DNA of 64,000 nucleotides from Dasypus novemcinctus (taxonomy: Eukaryota; Chordata; Mammalia; Cingulata; Dasypodidae), in assembly GCF_030445035.2 (NCBI RefSeq), contig NC_080676.1, positions 12,562,940 through 12,626,939 on the forward strand. Direction: 5' to 3'. A model generated the notes under the pieces. The model saw only the letters and a program-made list of their open reading frames with translations. It was not told the DNA's origin and ran no database searches. Of the stretch, positions 35,890 through 48,244 are shown piece after piece. Position 1 is the stretch's first letter, and each line of letters opens with the position of its first letter. The translations under genes were made by a program, and so were the position numbers.

Positions 35890-36300
35890 CTTCAGGAGAC
35901 AAAATAATGGTTTCAATGACTGGCAGTTAAGATGGCCACTCAGCCACTTTGAGTTCTCATGCTTCTGAATCAACAGGTGAAGAAGGAAATTAATGTAATG
36001 GCTAGAGTGACTGATTCAAATTATCAATTGGAAATAGGACTGCTGGTACAAAATGGAGGTAAAGAATATAGTTTGTCTAGAATGCAAGAGATCCCTTAGG
36101 GTGTCTATTAGTAGTACCATATCCTGTGATTAAAGTCAATGGAAAACTACAGCAACCCAATCCAGGCAGGACTATGAATGGCCCAGAATCTTCAGGAGTG
36201 AAGGTTTTGGTAACCACATCTGGCAAGAACCACAACCAGCTAAGGTAAATGCTGAGGGTAAAGGGAAAAGTGGTAATGGGTCATGGAAGAAGGTAGTTAT
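35890..36300 (+). pseudogene. ERV-L dUTPase remnant
   Basis: After integrase the text codes, with frameshifts, for blocks resembling the dUTPase fold region (IGLLVQNGG type) and a distal V-I-K-V-N-G-K-L-Q-Q-P-N-P-G segment at about 36130-36170. The position downstream of integrase is as known for ERV-L. No intact active-site set is visible. Confidence 0.6.
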
Positions 36301-36539
36301 ATGAGCTACCAGTTGCAGAAATGAGGATTAAAAATGATTAGAAGCATTTCTTCCTTATTTTGTTAATGTTTGTATATATGCATAAAGCAGATAACTTTGT
36401 TTTCTTCTTCTTATCCCTTTATAATTCAAGTGAGTAAACTTTATCATAGTATTTAAGTCATAGGATATCAAGTTTAAGAGTGAATACTGCTCAAGGACTT
36501 GCATCTTCTCTTTGGTTTCCAATCCAAGACACAAACTGA

Positions 36540-36941
36540 CAGACTGGATAAAAAAATATGACCCATCTACATGCTGTCTATAAGAGACTCACCTAAGATG
36601 TAAGGACATAACCATTGAAAGTGGAAGCTTGGAAAAAGATATTCCACCCAAATAGTAACCAAGACAGAGCTGGAGCAGTGATACGAATGTCAGACAAAAT
36701 GGATTTTAAATGCAAAACTATTGTAAGGATCGAAGAACGTCATTATATATTAATAAGAGGGGCAATTCACCAAGAAGAAATAAATGTACTAAATATTTAT
36801 GCATATAATTTGGGTGCCCCAACATACATGAGATACACACTGGCAAAACTAAAGGGAGAAAGAGGTGTCTCTACAATAATAGTTGGAGACTTCAATACAG
36901 CACTCAGAATTGGACAAAATGTCTGGACAGAGAACAAATAA
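36540..36941 (+). pseudogene. L1 ORF2 endonuclease remnant
   Basis: The frame 36615-36941 contains the YAYNLGAPTYMR block and the terminal IIVGDFNTAL motif, the conserved D-x-N of the APE-type endonuclease. The N-terminal part of the domain is missing or out of frame. Confidence 0.75.
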
Positions 36942-36944
36942 ACA

Positions 36945-37018
36945 GAGAGGGAGGATGTGGGTTAAGCAGTTGCTTTTCAAAACGGAAGTCCTAGACTCAG
37001 TTTTCGGTGCTTACTTAA
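36945..37018 (+). mobile_element. Short tRNA-like SINE in L1
   Basis: The stretch with GGATGTGGGTTAAGCAGTTG and a following TCCTAGACTCAGTTTTCGGT resembles the head of the mini-SINEs at 42.27 and 42.41 kb, and is followed by an AAACAAACAAACAA-type tail. Flanking L1 ORF2 text continues after it. Confidence 0.55.
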
Positions 37019-37999
37019 AAAACAAACAAACAACAAGCAAGCAAATGGGTCACAGGACAATTCTCAATAAATGTAAAGACTGAAATTATACATATCATGT
37101 CCTCTGATCTTAATGGAATGCTGCTGGAAATCAATAATTGATGGAAAAGGGAATTCATAAATACTTGGAAATGTAAAAACACACCCTTAATACTCAGTGG
37201 GTAAAAGTTTGAAATTGCAAGGGATTTCAGTAAGTATCTTTAGACAAATGAAAATGAGAACACAATATATCAAAACCTATGGGACACTGCAAAGGCAGTG
37301 CTTAGAGGGAAATTTATAGCCCTTAATGCTTATATTAAAAAAGAAGAGGTATAATTGAAGGTCTAACTATGCAGCTGGAGGAACTAGAAAAAGAACAGCA
37401 AACTAATCCCAAACCAATATGAAAGAAAGAATAGTCAAGATCAGAGCAGCAATAAAAGAAATTGAGAACAAAAAAACCAAGAGAATCAACAAAACCAAAA
37501 TTTGATTCTTTGATAAGATAAAAAAAATCAACAAACCCTTACCTAGACTGACAAAAATACAGAGAAGACACAAATTAAAAAAAAAAACCAGAAACGAAAT
37601 GGGACACATTACCACTGATCCCAAAGAAGTAAGAGAGATAAGAGAATATTATCAACTGTACGGCAAAAAAACAAAACAAAACCCAAAACAATGTAGATGA
37701 GATGGACAAATTCCTAGAAAAACATGAACAACCTATACTAACCCTAGAAGAAACTGAAGACCTCAACAAGCAGTCATCAAAAACCTTCCCAAGATGTAAA
37801 GCCCTGGGCCAGATGGCTTCACAGGTGAATTTTACCAATCACTCAAAGATGATCAAATACCAATCTTTCTGAAGCTCTTCCAAAAAACTGAACAGGAAAG
37901 AACGCTACCGAATTCATTCTATGAAGACATCATCTCCCTATTCCCAAAACCAGATGATACTAAGAAAGAAGAAAATTACAGACCAATATCTCTAATGAA

Positions 38000-39290
38000 T
38001 ATAGATGCAAACATCTTTAAGAAAATACTTGCAAACTGAGCCCAAAAGCACATTAAAAGAATTATACATCATGATCAAGGGTAGGTCCAACACTGGAAAA
38101 TTAGTGCAATAAACCATATTGATAAAATGAAGAAGAAAAACCACATGATCCTCTTGAATGATGCAGAAAAAGTATTAGAAAAAATACAGCATTCTTTTTT
38201 GAAAAAAAAATTTCAAGATAGGAATAAAAGGAACTTTTTCAATATGGTAAAGTGCATATATGAAAAACCTACAGATAGCACTGTACTCAATGGTGAAAGA
38301 TTGAAAACTTTCCTGCTGAGATCAGGAACCAGAAAAGGATGCCCACTGTTACCAGTATTATTCAATATTGTGCTAGAAGTTGTAGCTAGAGCAATTAGGC
38401 TAGATAAAGAAATAAAAGGCACCCATGTAAAAAAGGAAGAAGTAAAACTTTCAATATTCGCTGATGATTTGATCCTATATTTAGAAAATTCTGAAAAATC
38501 CAAACAAAGATACCAGAACTAATAGAAGAGTTCAGCAAAGTGATGGCATACAAGATTAATATGCAAAAATCAAGTGTTTCTAAACACTACTAAGGAGCAA
38601 TCTGAGGAGGACATTTTAAAAATCCATTACAATAGCAACTAAAATAATCAAATATTTAGGAATAAACTTAAGCAAGGACAAAAAGGCCTATATTCAGAAA
38701 ACATTGCTAAAAAAAAAGAGAAGACTTAAATAAATGGAAGAACTCCATGTTCATGGACTGGAAGACTAAATATTATTAAAAAGTCAATTCTACCCAAACT
38801 GATTTACAGATTCAATGCAATTTGCATAAAAATCACAACAGCTTTTTTTTTTTTGTAGAAATGGAAAAGCCAAATATCAAAATTATTTGGAAAGGTAAGG
38901 GGCTTCAGAGAGCCAAAAATGTTTTTAAAGAGAAGGATGAAGTTGGAGGACTCTCACTTCCTGACTTTAAAGCATAATTACTTAGCTACAGTGGTAAAAA
39001 CAGCACAGTATTAGCACAAAGACAGATTGATCAATGGAACCAAATTGAGAACTCAGTGATTTTTGACAAAGCTATCAAGCCCTCACAGCAGGACCAGAAT
39101 AGTCTACTCAACATGTTGCTGGGAGAACTGGATATCCATGTCCACAAGAAAGAAAGAAGAGCCCTATCTCACACCTTATACAAAAATTAACTCAAAATGG
39201 GTTAATGACCTAAATATAAACTTTCCCATGAAACTCCTAGAAGAATACATAGGCAAACATCTTCAAGATCTTGATAGGCAGTAGTTTCTT
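38000..39290 (+). pseudogene. L1 ORF2 reverse transcriptase and C-terminal remnant
   Basis: The frame 38127-38522 includes [20 protein letters not shown] and the active site [11 protein letters not shown]. The next frames (38640-39284) continue to the QWNQIEN-like region. The stop after the active-site block and further shifts disable it. Confidence 0.8.
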
Positions 39291-40680
39291 AAACTTTACA
39301 CACAAAGTACATGCAACAAAAGAAAAAAATACAAAATGGGACCTCCTCAAAATTAAACACATTTGCCCTCAGAGGACTTTGTCAAAAGGGTGAAAAAGTA
39401 GCTGACTCAATAGGATAAAATATTTGGAAATCACATGTCTATCTGATAAGGGTTTAATATCCATGATATAAAGAGAGCATACAACTCATCAATAAAAAGA
39501 CAAACTACCTGATTAAAAAATGGTCAAAGACTTTAATAGACAATTGTCCAAAGAAATACAAATGGCAAAAAAACACATGAAAAAATGTTCAATATCATTA
39601 GCGATTTGGGAAATGCAAAGCAAAACTACAATGATATAACATTTCACACCTATTAGAATGGCCACTATTAAAAAGTCAGAAAACTACAAATGCTGGCGAT
39701 ATATGGACAGTTAATAATGCTTTTTCACTGATGGGAATGTAGAATGGTACAGCCACTGTGGAGGACTGCTTGGCAGTTCCTAAGGAAGTTGAATATAGAC
39801 TTGCCATATGATGAAGCAATTCCACTATAAGGTATATACATATAACTGAGAGCATTGACACAAATGGACATCAGCACATTGACATTCACAACTATGTTAT
39901 TCACAATTGCCAAAATATGTAAACAACCGGGATGTTTATAAACTGATGGATAAATTGAGGTAGATACACACAATGGACCACATTCAACCGTGAGAACAAG
40001 TGAAGTTGTGAAGAATATGAAAACATAGATGAATTTGGAAGACAATGAGTGAAGCAAGCCAGGCACAAAAGCACAAATACTGATTGGGCTATTATGAACA
40101 AAATATTGTCTAAACTCATGGAGTTAATATATGTCACCAGAAAATAGAATGAGGATAGAGGATAGAAAGCTGAGGGTTAATCTGTGCAGAACCGATAAAA
40201 AGGTTGTAAATCTTTGGAAACAAATAGAAATGGTGTTAGCACATCACAGTGTTTGCAACTAGCCGAGCTGTTATATGGGTATTACAGTGGTTGAAAGGTA
40301 AAGTTTACTAGAAGGAAAGCTAAAAAATGCAACATGGGATTATACAACAAAGTGAAACCTCAAGTGAAATACAAATATGGGTAATATTGCATATGACTTG
40401 TTTTTAAAAAATATAAATACAAATAAACTACAGAGACAGAAAACAGAAAAGCAGATATGTACAGCAGGAGAAATAAGAGAATGAGAGGTGATGAAGATTT
40501 GTTTTTTGTGCTTTATTATGATTATTTTTTGAATAAAAAAAAAATGCTCTATTGATTGAAGTAATGAATGCACAACTATGTGATTAGACCAAATACCAGT
40601 GATTGTATACTTTGTATGGATTTATACTTTATTGTATCAATAATATTTGTTTGTTAAAAGAATCTAATCAAGTGATCTAA

Positions 40681-42265
40681 AGTGAATGTAATATAATCAA
40701 AGGGTACAGGAATAGATTTAAGAATTTAATCATTTGGGATTCAAAAAAGAACTTGAAACTGTCACAGATGTGATTTAAAATTTTAATTCTTAACTTCTCA
40801 AGCAAATACGTAGAGCTTTACCATTTTCTGAACAAAAAGGAAAAAAAAATCTACTTATCAATTTAGACAGGCATATGGGAGCAGAAGAATGAAAGAAAAG
40901 TATTGGATGATCTGCCAAATCAAATAAACCAAACAATTCAGCATAGCTCAAAGATGGTGAGTCTGTTTTGTGAACCCATAGTTCTACTGGATACTCTTTC
41001 TAATTAGATTATACTGGATGGTAATATATCTCTACAGTTACTTCTTCAAAATGGGAAATCTTAAATTATTTACCTACAGGAATTTATAAGAAAAATAGAA
41101 AAGTTGACATTTCTCTACCATGATTTTGAGCACCAAGTACACATAATGCCCAAGTACAAAGTTGTACTTGGTACACCTTTCACCCGTACATGAGTTTCCA
41201 TTAGGGAATTTTATAAAGAGATCTGAGTCAGGAAGTAGTTAGAGATTTAGCTCCCTAGCAGCATGTTTTTGCTGTGAACAGGACAAATGCTTTCTCCAAG
41301 CTTTCTGGCATACTTGTATGGAGAAGAAAATACTTGGAGCTGTTGGCTGAGGATGCCATCATCCAGCAGAGGTGCCAGAAACAGCATTTGTATAGCAAGT
41401 AGTAGCTCTCTACAGAGGTGGGATGCCTCTGGGGAGGCTAAGGGGAAAATAGGCTGACAAGGTAAAAAGAAATAAAATTTTCCTAGTGTACACAGCCTAC
41501 TGTCCTAGGAGAAGTCATATCTGAGCAAAGGTGATGTCTGCAGCTACAGGAATTTCTTCCTTGTTTATGGTACTTAATACTTGCTTACATCTCAGTATTT
41601 ATAACAAACATTTAATAAAGTTGTTATGTCTATATCTGTTTCCTCCACTGGACCCTGAGAGCCCTAGCAAGTATATCCCTTAAAACCTTCTAGTACTTGT
41701 TTGGAATTGAATAAGGAACACTACTTTCAGTATGTATGTCAACTCATAAATTAGATAATGTTAATGTACACAGGTGTAGAGGTTTGGACTAATCTTTCAA
41801 AAGATCCTAAAACATGGATCCATAAGTGACAGCAAATTGAAATGAAATGGTATGCCTTTTTTTTGTCTTTGCATATATTATTTCTCTCCTGAAATGTAAA
41901 CTAGAAAAAAAACAGTTTTAAATATTTACTGAGTAAGAGAAAAACGTGCCTCTCCAGGTTAACCTAGCCAAGCTAGAAAACCCTATGTAACACTGCATAT
42001 TAATATGAATATAAACTATGAATTATAACATTGCAGTTGAATATGAACTAATTTTCATTAATCTCACCAAATTAGAAAACATTTTGATTCAATGATCTCA
42101 GGCAAAATCATGGTGATGGTGTATATGAGTTTGACAAGAATCTGTTTATGGATCTACTAACCAACTATTTAATACTGAATCTGTCTTAGAAAATACCTAT
42201 ATATTGTCACTGTTTAAAACACATATAAAAATGTGTTTGAAATTCTGAACAACTTAAAAAAAAAG
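40681..42265. other. Intergenic, no gene seen
   Basis: AT-rich sequence with no repeat I can name and no significant open frame. It includes a short perfect palindrome at 41150-41171 (10-bp arms CCAAGTACAA). Confidence 0.35.
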
Positions 42266-42269
42266 CAAT

Positions 42270-42390
42270 GGGGAGTGGATGTGGCTCAGGCAGTTGAGCA
42301 CTTGTCTCCCAAATGGGAGGTCCTGGGTTCAGTTCCCAGTGCCTCCTAGAAAAAGCGAAAAAAAACAAAAAACAAAAAACAAGCAGCAAA
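42270..42390 (+). mobile_element. Mini tRNA-like SINE
   Basis: A head of about 80 bp (GTGGATGTGGCTCAGGCAGT, B box GGTTCAGTTCC, end GTGCCTCC) is followed directly by an A-rich tail with AAAAAACAAAAAAC units. It lacks the long DAS body. Confidence 0.8.
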
Positions 42391-42411
42391 CAAACTAAAA
42401 AGCCAACTCAA

Positions 42412-42500
42412 GGGAGCTGATGTATCTTAGTGGTTGAGCACGAGCTTCCCACATACGAGGTCCCGGGTTCAATTCCTGGTCCTGGTACCTCAAAAAAACA
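42412..42500 (+). mobile_element. Mini tRNA-like SINE, second copy
   Basis: Same architecture as the copy at 42270: GGGAGCTGATGTATCTTAGT, B box GGTTCAATTCC, then an A-rich tail from 42490. The two copies lie head to tail with about 20 bp between tail and head. Confidence 0.75.
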
Positions 42501-42626
42501 AAAGCAAACAAAAAACAGGCAACAAACTTTTAACTACAAACCCTGCCCTTTAGGTACATCTCCTAATTTATATAAATTAAATAATTAACATTACTTAATA
42601 GAAGAGTTGTAATTAATATTAAATCA

Positions 42627-43034
42627 GGAAAGCATGTGTGGCTCAAGGGATAGGGCCTCTACCTATCATAAGAGAGGACCCAGGTTCAATCCCTGGGGCC
42701 TCCTGGTGAAAAAGAAGAGAAAGTGTACATGTACGGCGAGCCAGTGCCCATGTGGCAAGCCAGGTGTCCACGTGGTAAGCCAAGCGCTCATGCAGCCAGC
42801 TATTGCAAGCACTTGGCGAGCCAAGTACTTGCATAGCAAGCCGAAAGCCACACAGTGAGCCAGTGCCCGTGCAAGTGAGTCATGCAGCAAGATGATGACT
42901 CAACAAAAGGGAGATGAAGAGGAATGCCAAGGTGAAGTATAGCAGAGACCAGGAACTGAGGTGGTGCCATTGACGGGGAACCTCTCTCCACATCAGAAGT
43001 CCCCAAGATTGGATCCCTTTGAATCCTAGAGGAG
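42627..43034 (+). mobile_element. DAS-related SINE with expanded middle
   Basis: tRNA-like head (GTGTGGCTCAAGGGATAGGG, B box GGTTCAATCCC), a middle of degenerate GAGCCAGTGC/GCAAGCCA units at 42735-42880, then a second part with AGCAAGATGATGACTCAACA and a terminal GAACCTCTCTCC block. The distal part is shared with the antisense SINE at 59.35-59.70 kb, so both belong to one subfamily. Confidence 0.8.
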
Positions 43035-44270
43035 AAAAAAGCACATTTAAATCAAATGTGAACTTGAGACAATGAAGTTAGAAACAAGAGAAAAGACTAC
43101 CATTTTTTGGGAAAATGACTAAGTAGCTCTTTTAATTAGACTGAAAATTATGCATAATATTGCTTATATTTTGAAAAATTACAGATTTCAACTAAATTAG
43201 GCTGAGCATACAAACCGGCCACTGAAGAAAGTAGAGGGGAGGTGGTTAATTCTACCTGCAACTTCCTCCTCCTCTCAGTTTCCCCCGTTTCAATAAATAA
43301 TACCTCTTGCAGTTGCTTAGGACAAAAACCATAGTGATCCATGATGCTTCCCTTTCTCTTGCATCTAAACCTCAAGTAAATTCTATTAGCTCTATCTCTG
43401 AAATATATTGAGAAAGCACCACTTTTTCCAATATCCTTGCTATCACCCATTTTTAGTTTGGATTAATGTAAGACTATTTAATTTTAAAGTGTTCATTCCT
43501 TTGTTTATCCACCTACCCATCCAACAAACACGAATGGAACAATCACTTATACCACTGTTCTTGACATTAAATTACTTAGGGAGTTAGCTGCCTTTCTAGC
43601 TTTTACACAAGAAACACTTCTTACCCATACTGAATCTTACTATGGTCTGCTGACACAGGAAGAAACCTTCAAGGTACTAAATAGGGTCAATTTTGAAAAA
43701 ATAATGCTAAAGATTAGGTACGGAATTATTTTCCAAACTAGGATTCTTTGCTTTGCGCCCAACTAAACTGGAGAACTTAAATGATCATTAAATATATATG
43801 GATGAAACACATCTGTAAATGCTTTTGACATGCAACTCAGAAGGAATAAAAAGAATTGAATGATATTGCTGTATCTACTTAAATGAACAAGGTATTTTGG
43901 CCTTTTTATCTCTAAACATGAAAAACAAAGAACTGATTTGACCTCTGTCAGATTCTAGCAATAAATAATGTTCATCCATGGACAATTAACGTAAATGATA
44001 AAAAGGTGGATCTCATTACGAAATGCATTTCAATAAAATATTGCTTTTCATATGTAATACTTCTCAAAAACTGTGATTTTTATGTTTTTATTAACTGTAC
44101 ACTAACAATAGTTGTAATGATTTAAAAAAAAAAACTCTTCTGGACTGCATTAACATTTAGAGCATTATGACCCTAGGATATGAAATAAATTTAAATACAC
44201 ACATATTTTTGCTGAAGGAAAACATGACAACCAATAAAAGACTTTCATGCATTACAACGAATTCTATAGG
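43035..44270. other. Mostly unique DNA, one old repeat-like segment
   Basis: No gene. The segment 43260-43450 reads like an ancient mammalian interspersed repeat (CAGTTGCTTAGGACAAAAAC, then CTTCCCTTTCTCTTGCATCT), but I cannot assign the family. The 100-codon minus-strand frame there is not supported as a gene. Confidence 0.35.
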
Positions 44271-44271
44271 G

Positions 44272-44489
44272 TAGGGTTTCTCCATAGTGGCACTAGTGAC
44301 ATTTTAGGCCACTTAATTCTTTGTCATTGAGGGCTGTCCTGTGCAATGTTGGTTGTTTTACAGCATCCATGACCTCTTCCTACTAGATGCCAGTAGCAGC
44401 CTACACTTGGTTTAGAGCCAAAAATGTCTCCAGACAATACTCAATGTCCTGCTGGGGGGCAAAAAGGTCCCTGATTGAGAATCAGTGCT
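44272..44489 (-). mobile_element. MER20-type hAT-Charlie DNA transposon
   Basis: About 218 bp, matching the MER20 length, in reverse orientation. It starts TAGGGTTTCTCCATAGTGGC, passes GGGCTGTCCTGTGCAATGTT and ATGTCTCCAGACAATACTCA, and ends TTGAGAATCAGTGCTG, the mirrored terminal repeats. It lies about 4 kb upstream of the DIPK2A start. Confidence 0.85.
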
Positions 44490-44739
44490 GTAATGGGACA
44501 GCAATACAAGGTAAAACTTTTGTCTATTAAAGAAGAACTAGTTCACTTTTTAAAAATCGATGATAGCAGGTATCATTAATGACTATGGTATTTAATTCCA
44601 TCGGATGTATTTAAAAGAGTTAAGTAATATTTATTGTAAAATGGCATTTTACAACCTACTAGAAATTACTTTGTCATTATTTAAACTTATAAATGGGGGA
44701 AATGGAAAGGACAACTGTGTTTATATGGCTATGAGTCTC

Positions 44740-45725
44740 CAAAAAAGAGTTGGGAGGTCATCAGAGGGGTAATGCTTATACACATCTCAGCAGGGTCCCA
44801 GAGACAGCTCAAGTAGATAGAAGTCCAGGGACTGGTTCTCCTGAGGGCTACAGAGACCCACAGGTTCTATGGTCATGGCAGATGGCTCTGGAGTTCAGTG
44901 CCATGTCAGTTGGCCCCACTTGGGAGTTTGTTCCTGAGTGTGATGGACTTGGACTCAGATATGACCTTTCTACACATGCCTCTTCTGTTACTTTTACTGG
45001 ACTTGTAGTTGGTGCTGGGGTTAGTGTATACTCAAGAGACCTGAATCTCTGGAATGTCCATGTGATGGCCAGGCCCTGAGACTCAGCAGACTTGCAACTC
45101 CTACCATCTGGTTTATAGGACTTACCCTGGCCAGCTAACAGGGAGGTGAAGGTTAACCACTACACCAGGGAGCTAAGGTTGCCTACAACTGCAAGCAGAA
45201 CGACATCCATCATCCATGTGGAATCTAGATATAGAGGTGGAATAGACATAACCATCCCAGGGTCCACAGGATGGAGGAATAGAGTATGGATTAGAATGGA
45301 CTTACTGATATTCTTCTATGGAACTATTGTGATTAGCAATAGAAGAAACTGTAGCATTGATGTGGAGAAAGTGGCCACGGTAGCTGTTGAGGGTAGGGAG
45401 AGGGAAGAAGAAACATGATATGGGGACATTTTAAGGACTTGGAGTTGTCCTGGGTGATACTGCAAGGACAGATGCTGGACACTGTATGTCCTGCCATGGC
45501 CCACTGGGTGGACTGGGGGAGAGTATAAACTACAATGTAAACCATTATCCTTGTGGTGCAGCAGTGCTCCAAAATGTATTCACCAAATGCAATGAATATG
45601 CCACAATGATGAAAGAGGTTGTTGATATGGGAGGAGTGGGGTGAGGGGGGTGGGGGACATTTGGGTACCTCATATTTTTTGAGTGTAACATTTTAAAAAA
45701 ATAATAAAGAAGGAAAAAAATAAAC
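44740..45725 (+). mobile_element. L1 3'UTR, 5'-truncated, sense
   Basis: Contains only 3'UTR sequence. The 45200-45690 part matches the antisense copy at 16800-17290 in order. It ends with the polypurine G-tract (about 45633-45657), a CCTCATATTTTTT block and an A-rich tail. The 109-codon frame 44750-45079 within it is not a gene. Confidence 0.8.
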
Positions 45726-46980
45726 TTATGATGGAGAACTTTTGATGTTAGCTTATAATTCTTGAAGGCTATCTTCTCAGATGTATCTAGAAAACAACTG
45801 AAAAGAATATCAGGACTCTTAAACAAACGCAAAATATTTAGATACAAAGCAAATATTTTTCAAAATTCAATTTGCATAGACTAGCACCCTTTTTTTCTTT
45901 CTATCTTCAAATGATGTCTATTCAATTCTAAGAATTAGGGCATCGATAATAGTTTAAAAACTCCAAAAACCTTTTTCATACAGAGAAGCAGTACCTCCTT
46001 ACTCCTGGTACCAGTCTCCTAAATATCATCTCATTATGCCGCAATTCTCTCAGCTTGATCAGTTTACTGGCAGGAATGTAATTGGAATCATTCATTCGAA
46101 CTATAATAATAAAATTTTATGTAGTGCTTTGTTTCAAAGCAATTCTACATATATTATCTAATAGTAATTGAACAGATCTACATAGGTAGAAAAGTTCTAC
46201 TACGTATAAGGAATTTGCAGTTTGGTAATGACTTGCCTAGTTTATACTAAGCAGCAGCAGAGCTAGAATACAGCCCAACTTTCCAGACCAATGACATCAA
46301 ACTCTTTCCACAAGAAACAATCATTTGAGCTTTTGCTCATAATTCTACATTGCATGGAATTTTAGGATGTCTGAAGGTAGGTTGAACCATATTACTGTCT
46401 AGAGTGGCATAGTGTTCAGATGTAGCAGCGAAACTTCTCTAATAGTTACTCTGTCCTTTGAAGACCGTATCTTCCAATTCGTCTGTACTCGAGGTACAAT
46501 TTTTTTAAAAATCACTCTTATGTTGAATATATTTATTAAATTGCTTAAAGGGTTTCTCCACCAAAAGTTTGAATTTTTCTATCATGCAGTGGAAAACATT
46601 AACCTCAACCGTACTCAAGAGGACGGCTCTGGTTTTTACAATGAAAGAGCTGTTGAGAGAAAACAATACAGAAAAGTGAATTTGATAATCCAGCATAGAT
46701 GTTTCTTAGTAAGCCCCTGGTAAGAGTTGATTTATAAACGCCGGATAGTTGCTGCGGATTAAAAATTATTTTTCAATCCCTAAAATTAACTCAGTTAAGA
46801 CTCAGACATCTAATAACATACAAAAAACTGCCTCTCAGACTTAAAACCATTCCTCAATTTCAACTATGTGAGAACTAAAACTAAAGTGCATTACAATAAG
46901 TCAATATTTGCAGCTACTGCTGAAGAGTGCCGGTACCCTAAAACGATTATCAAAGCAAACTGCCGTAGCTGGCATTTCCG
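45726..46980. other. Upstream flank of DIPK2A, mostly unique
   Basis: No gene seen. 46080-46330 has a weak MIR-like segment (TGACTTGCCTAG...AGCAGAGCTAGAATACAG). Base composition rises sharply to GC-rich at about 46980. Confidence 0.35.
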
Positions 46981-48216
46981 AGTCATCTCTGCAGCCTCGG
47001 CGTGAATTTGGGCCAACGCGCTGGCCCGTAAGCAGCGCCGGGCGGCCCCGGGTCCCCAAAGGGACCGTCACAGCGACGCGTCCCGGCCCGCTCCCGGCGG
47101 GGGGGACAGAGGCGGCCGCCCGCCCGAGGGGACCCTTCAGGGGCGTCGCGGGGAAATTTACTTCCCTGGGAAGAAAGGGACGGCTTCAGGCCGGGGCTGG
47201 GGAGGAAGGCGGGACGCAAAGGCAAACCTGCCCACGGCTCGTCGCCAGCGTCTCCCCTTCCCAGCACTTGGAGCAGAACGCCCGGCGTGGCGGCCCCGGG
47301 CCGCGTCGGTGCCCTCTTCATCCGATATTCCCTCTGACGTTGCGTCTCGGGGGCTTCCGTCTTCTCGTACTCACCTGGATATTAGCACGCCTGCACGGAT
47401 ACGACGACGGCCGTCAAAGCCGAAAAGCACAAAGAGCCATCGGTCCCCCTCCACACGCCTTTCCCACGGGTCCCTCCGCAGGCCCCGCCCCCGCCGTGAA
47501 GCGCGCGAGCTCCCAGCGGGCGCGCTCAGGCCCGCCCCGCCCCCAGGCGCGCGCCCTGGCCGTCTCTGGCGCGGGCAGCGTCGCCCCGCCCACCATGGAC
47601 CCGCCCACTCTGGCCCCGCCCCGCGCGCCCGACCCAGCGCGGAGGGCGATAGGCTTTCACGATTTAGCTCTCCCTTTTTCCACCCCCCCCTTAAAGGAGC
47701 GTTTCCACAATGGCAAAAGACAGAAACCCCAGTAAAACTCAGAAACCATCAAAGAGTGCCACGAAAAGTCATCACACCCCCAGCGCTCGCGAGTTTAGCC
47801 CTCCTCCCAAAGCTCTGGCTCCGCCCCCGCGGGGACACCGCCCCCACAAGCCCGCGCTTACGCTTACTGGGCGGTGCGCGACGCGCTCGCCCCGCCCCGC
47901 CGGCCCCGCCCCCTGCTCCCCCCGTCCCTCCCTCAGGAGAGCCAGCGGGTACGAGCAGGGGCGTGCGGTGTCAGGGACGCGCGGGCGCCTCCTCCTTACG
48001 CCTGCCTACAACTGTTGCTACTTTTCGGTGCGAGGCATTACAGCTCCTCTGCTCCTTCCGTGAGTCCCTCCTTCTCTCCGAGAGCCCTCTCGCCCGGCGG
48101 GCAGCTGCCGCCGCCGCAGCTCTCGCTTCCCGGGCGAGCAGTGCGCGTGCGCGCGCGGGGGCGCTCACGGGCGCGCGGCCGTCGGGTCCCCCCGCTCCCG
48201 CCTCCTCCCGCTCCTG

Positions 48217-48221
48217 TATAA
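48217..48221 (+). promoter_or_regulatory. TATA-like element of DIPK2A
   Basis: TATAA in the context CTCCTGTATAACTTGGC, an AT-rich exception inside GC-rich sequence. A start site about 25-32 bases downstream would give transcription from about 48245 and a 5'UTR of about 270 bases without any upstream ATG. The start site is inferred from spacing. Confidence 0.5.
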
Positions 48222-48244
48222 CTTGGCTGGCGTGGAGGAGGCGC

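Larger units (their letters stand above)
34050..36335 (+). mobile_element. ERV-L-like pol remnant, sense
   Basis: Translated in three shifting frames, the order is the end of the reverse transcriptase/connection region (34330-34560), RNase H (about 34700-35060), integrase (35130-35700) and dUTPase (35900-36290). A dUTPase behind integrase is a known hallmark of the ERV-L group. Stops and indels break every domain. Gag and LTRs in the same orientation are not seen; the L1 at 36.48 kb follows directly. Confidence 0.7.
36485..40680 (+). mobile_element. L1 element, 5'-truncated, sense
   Basis: Starts inside the ORF2 endonuclease region and runs to a 3' end at about 40680 with TGTATACTTTGTATGGATTT and a terminal A-rich segment. 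It keeps ORF2 order: endonuclease, reverse transcriptase, C-terminal part, then 3'UTR. Many frameshifts. A short tRNA-like SINE is inserted near 36945. Confidence 0.8.

Noticed and set aside
41150-41171. Perfect palindrome with 10-bp arms
   Set aside because: Single short hairpin in AT-rich DNA with no terminator, replication or binding context.
44750-45418. 109- and 90-codon frames as genes
   Set aside because: They lie wholly in an L1 3'UTR that has a matching antisense copy at 16.8-17.3 kb.
46908-47735. 275-codon open frame upstream of DIPK2A
   Set aside because: It lies in the CpG island, where stop codons are rare, is proline/arginine-rich without any domain, and overlaps other long frames on both strands.
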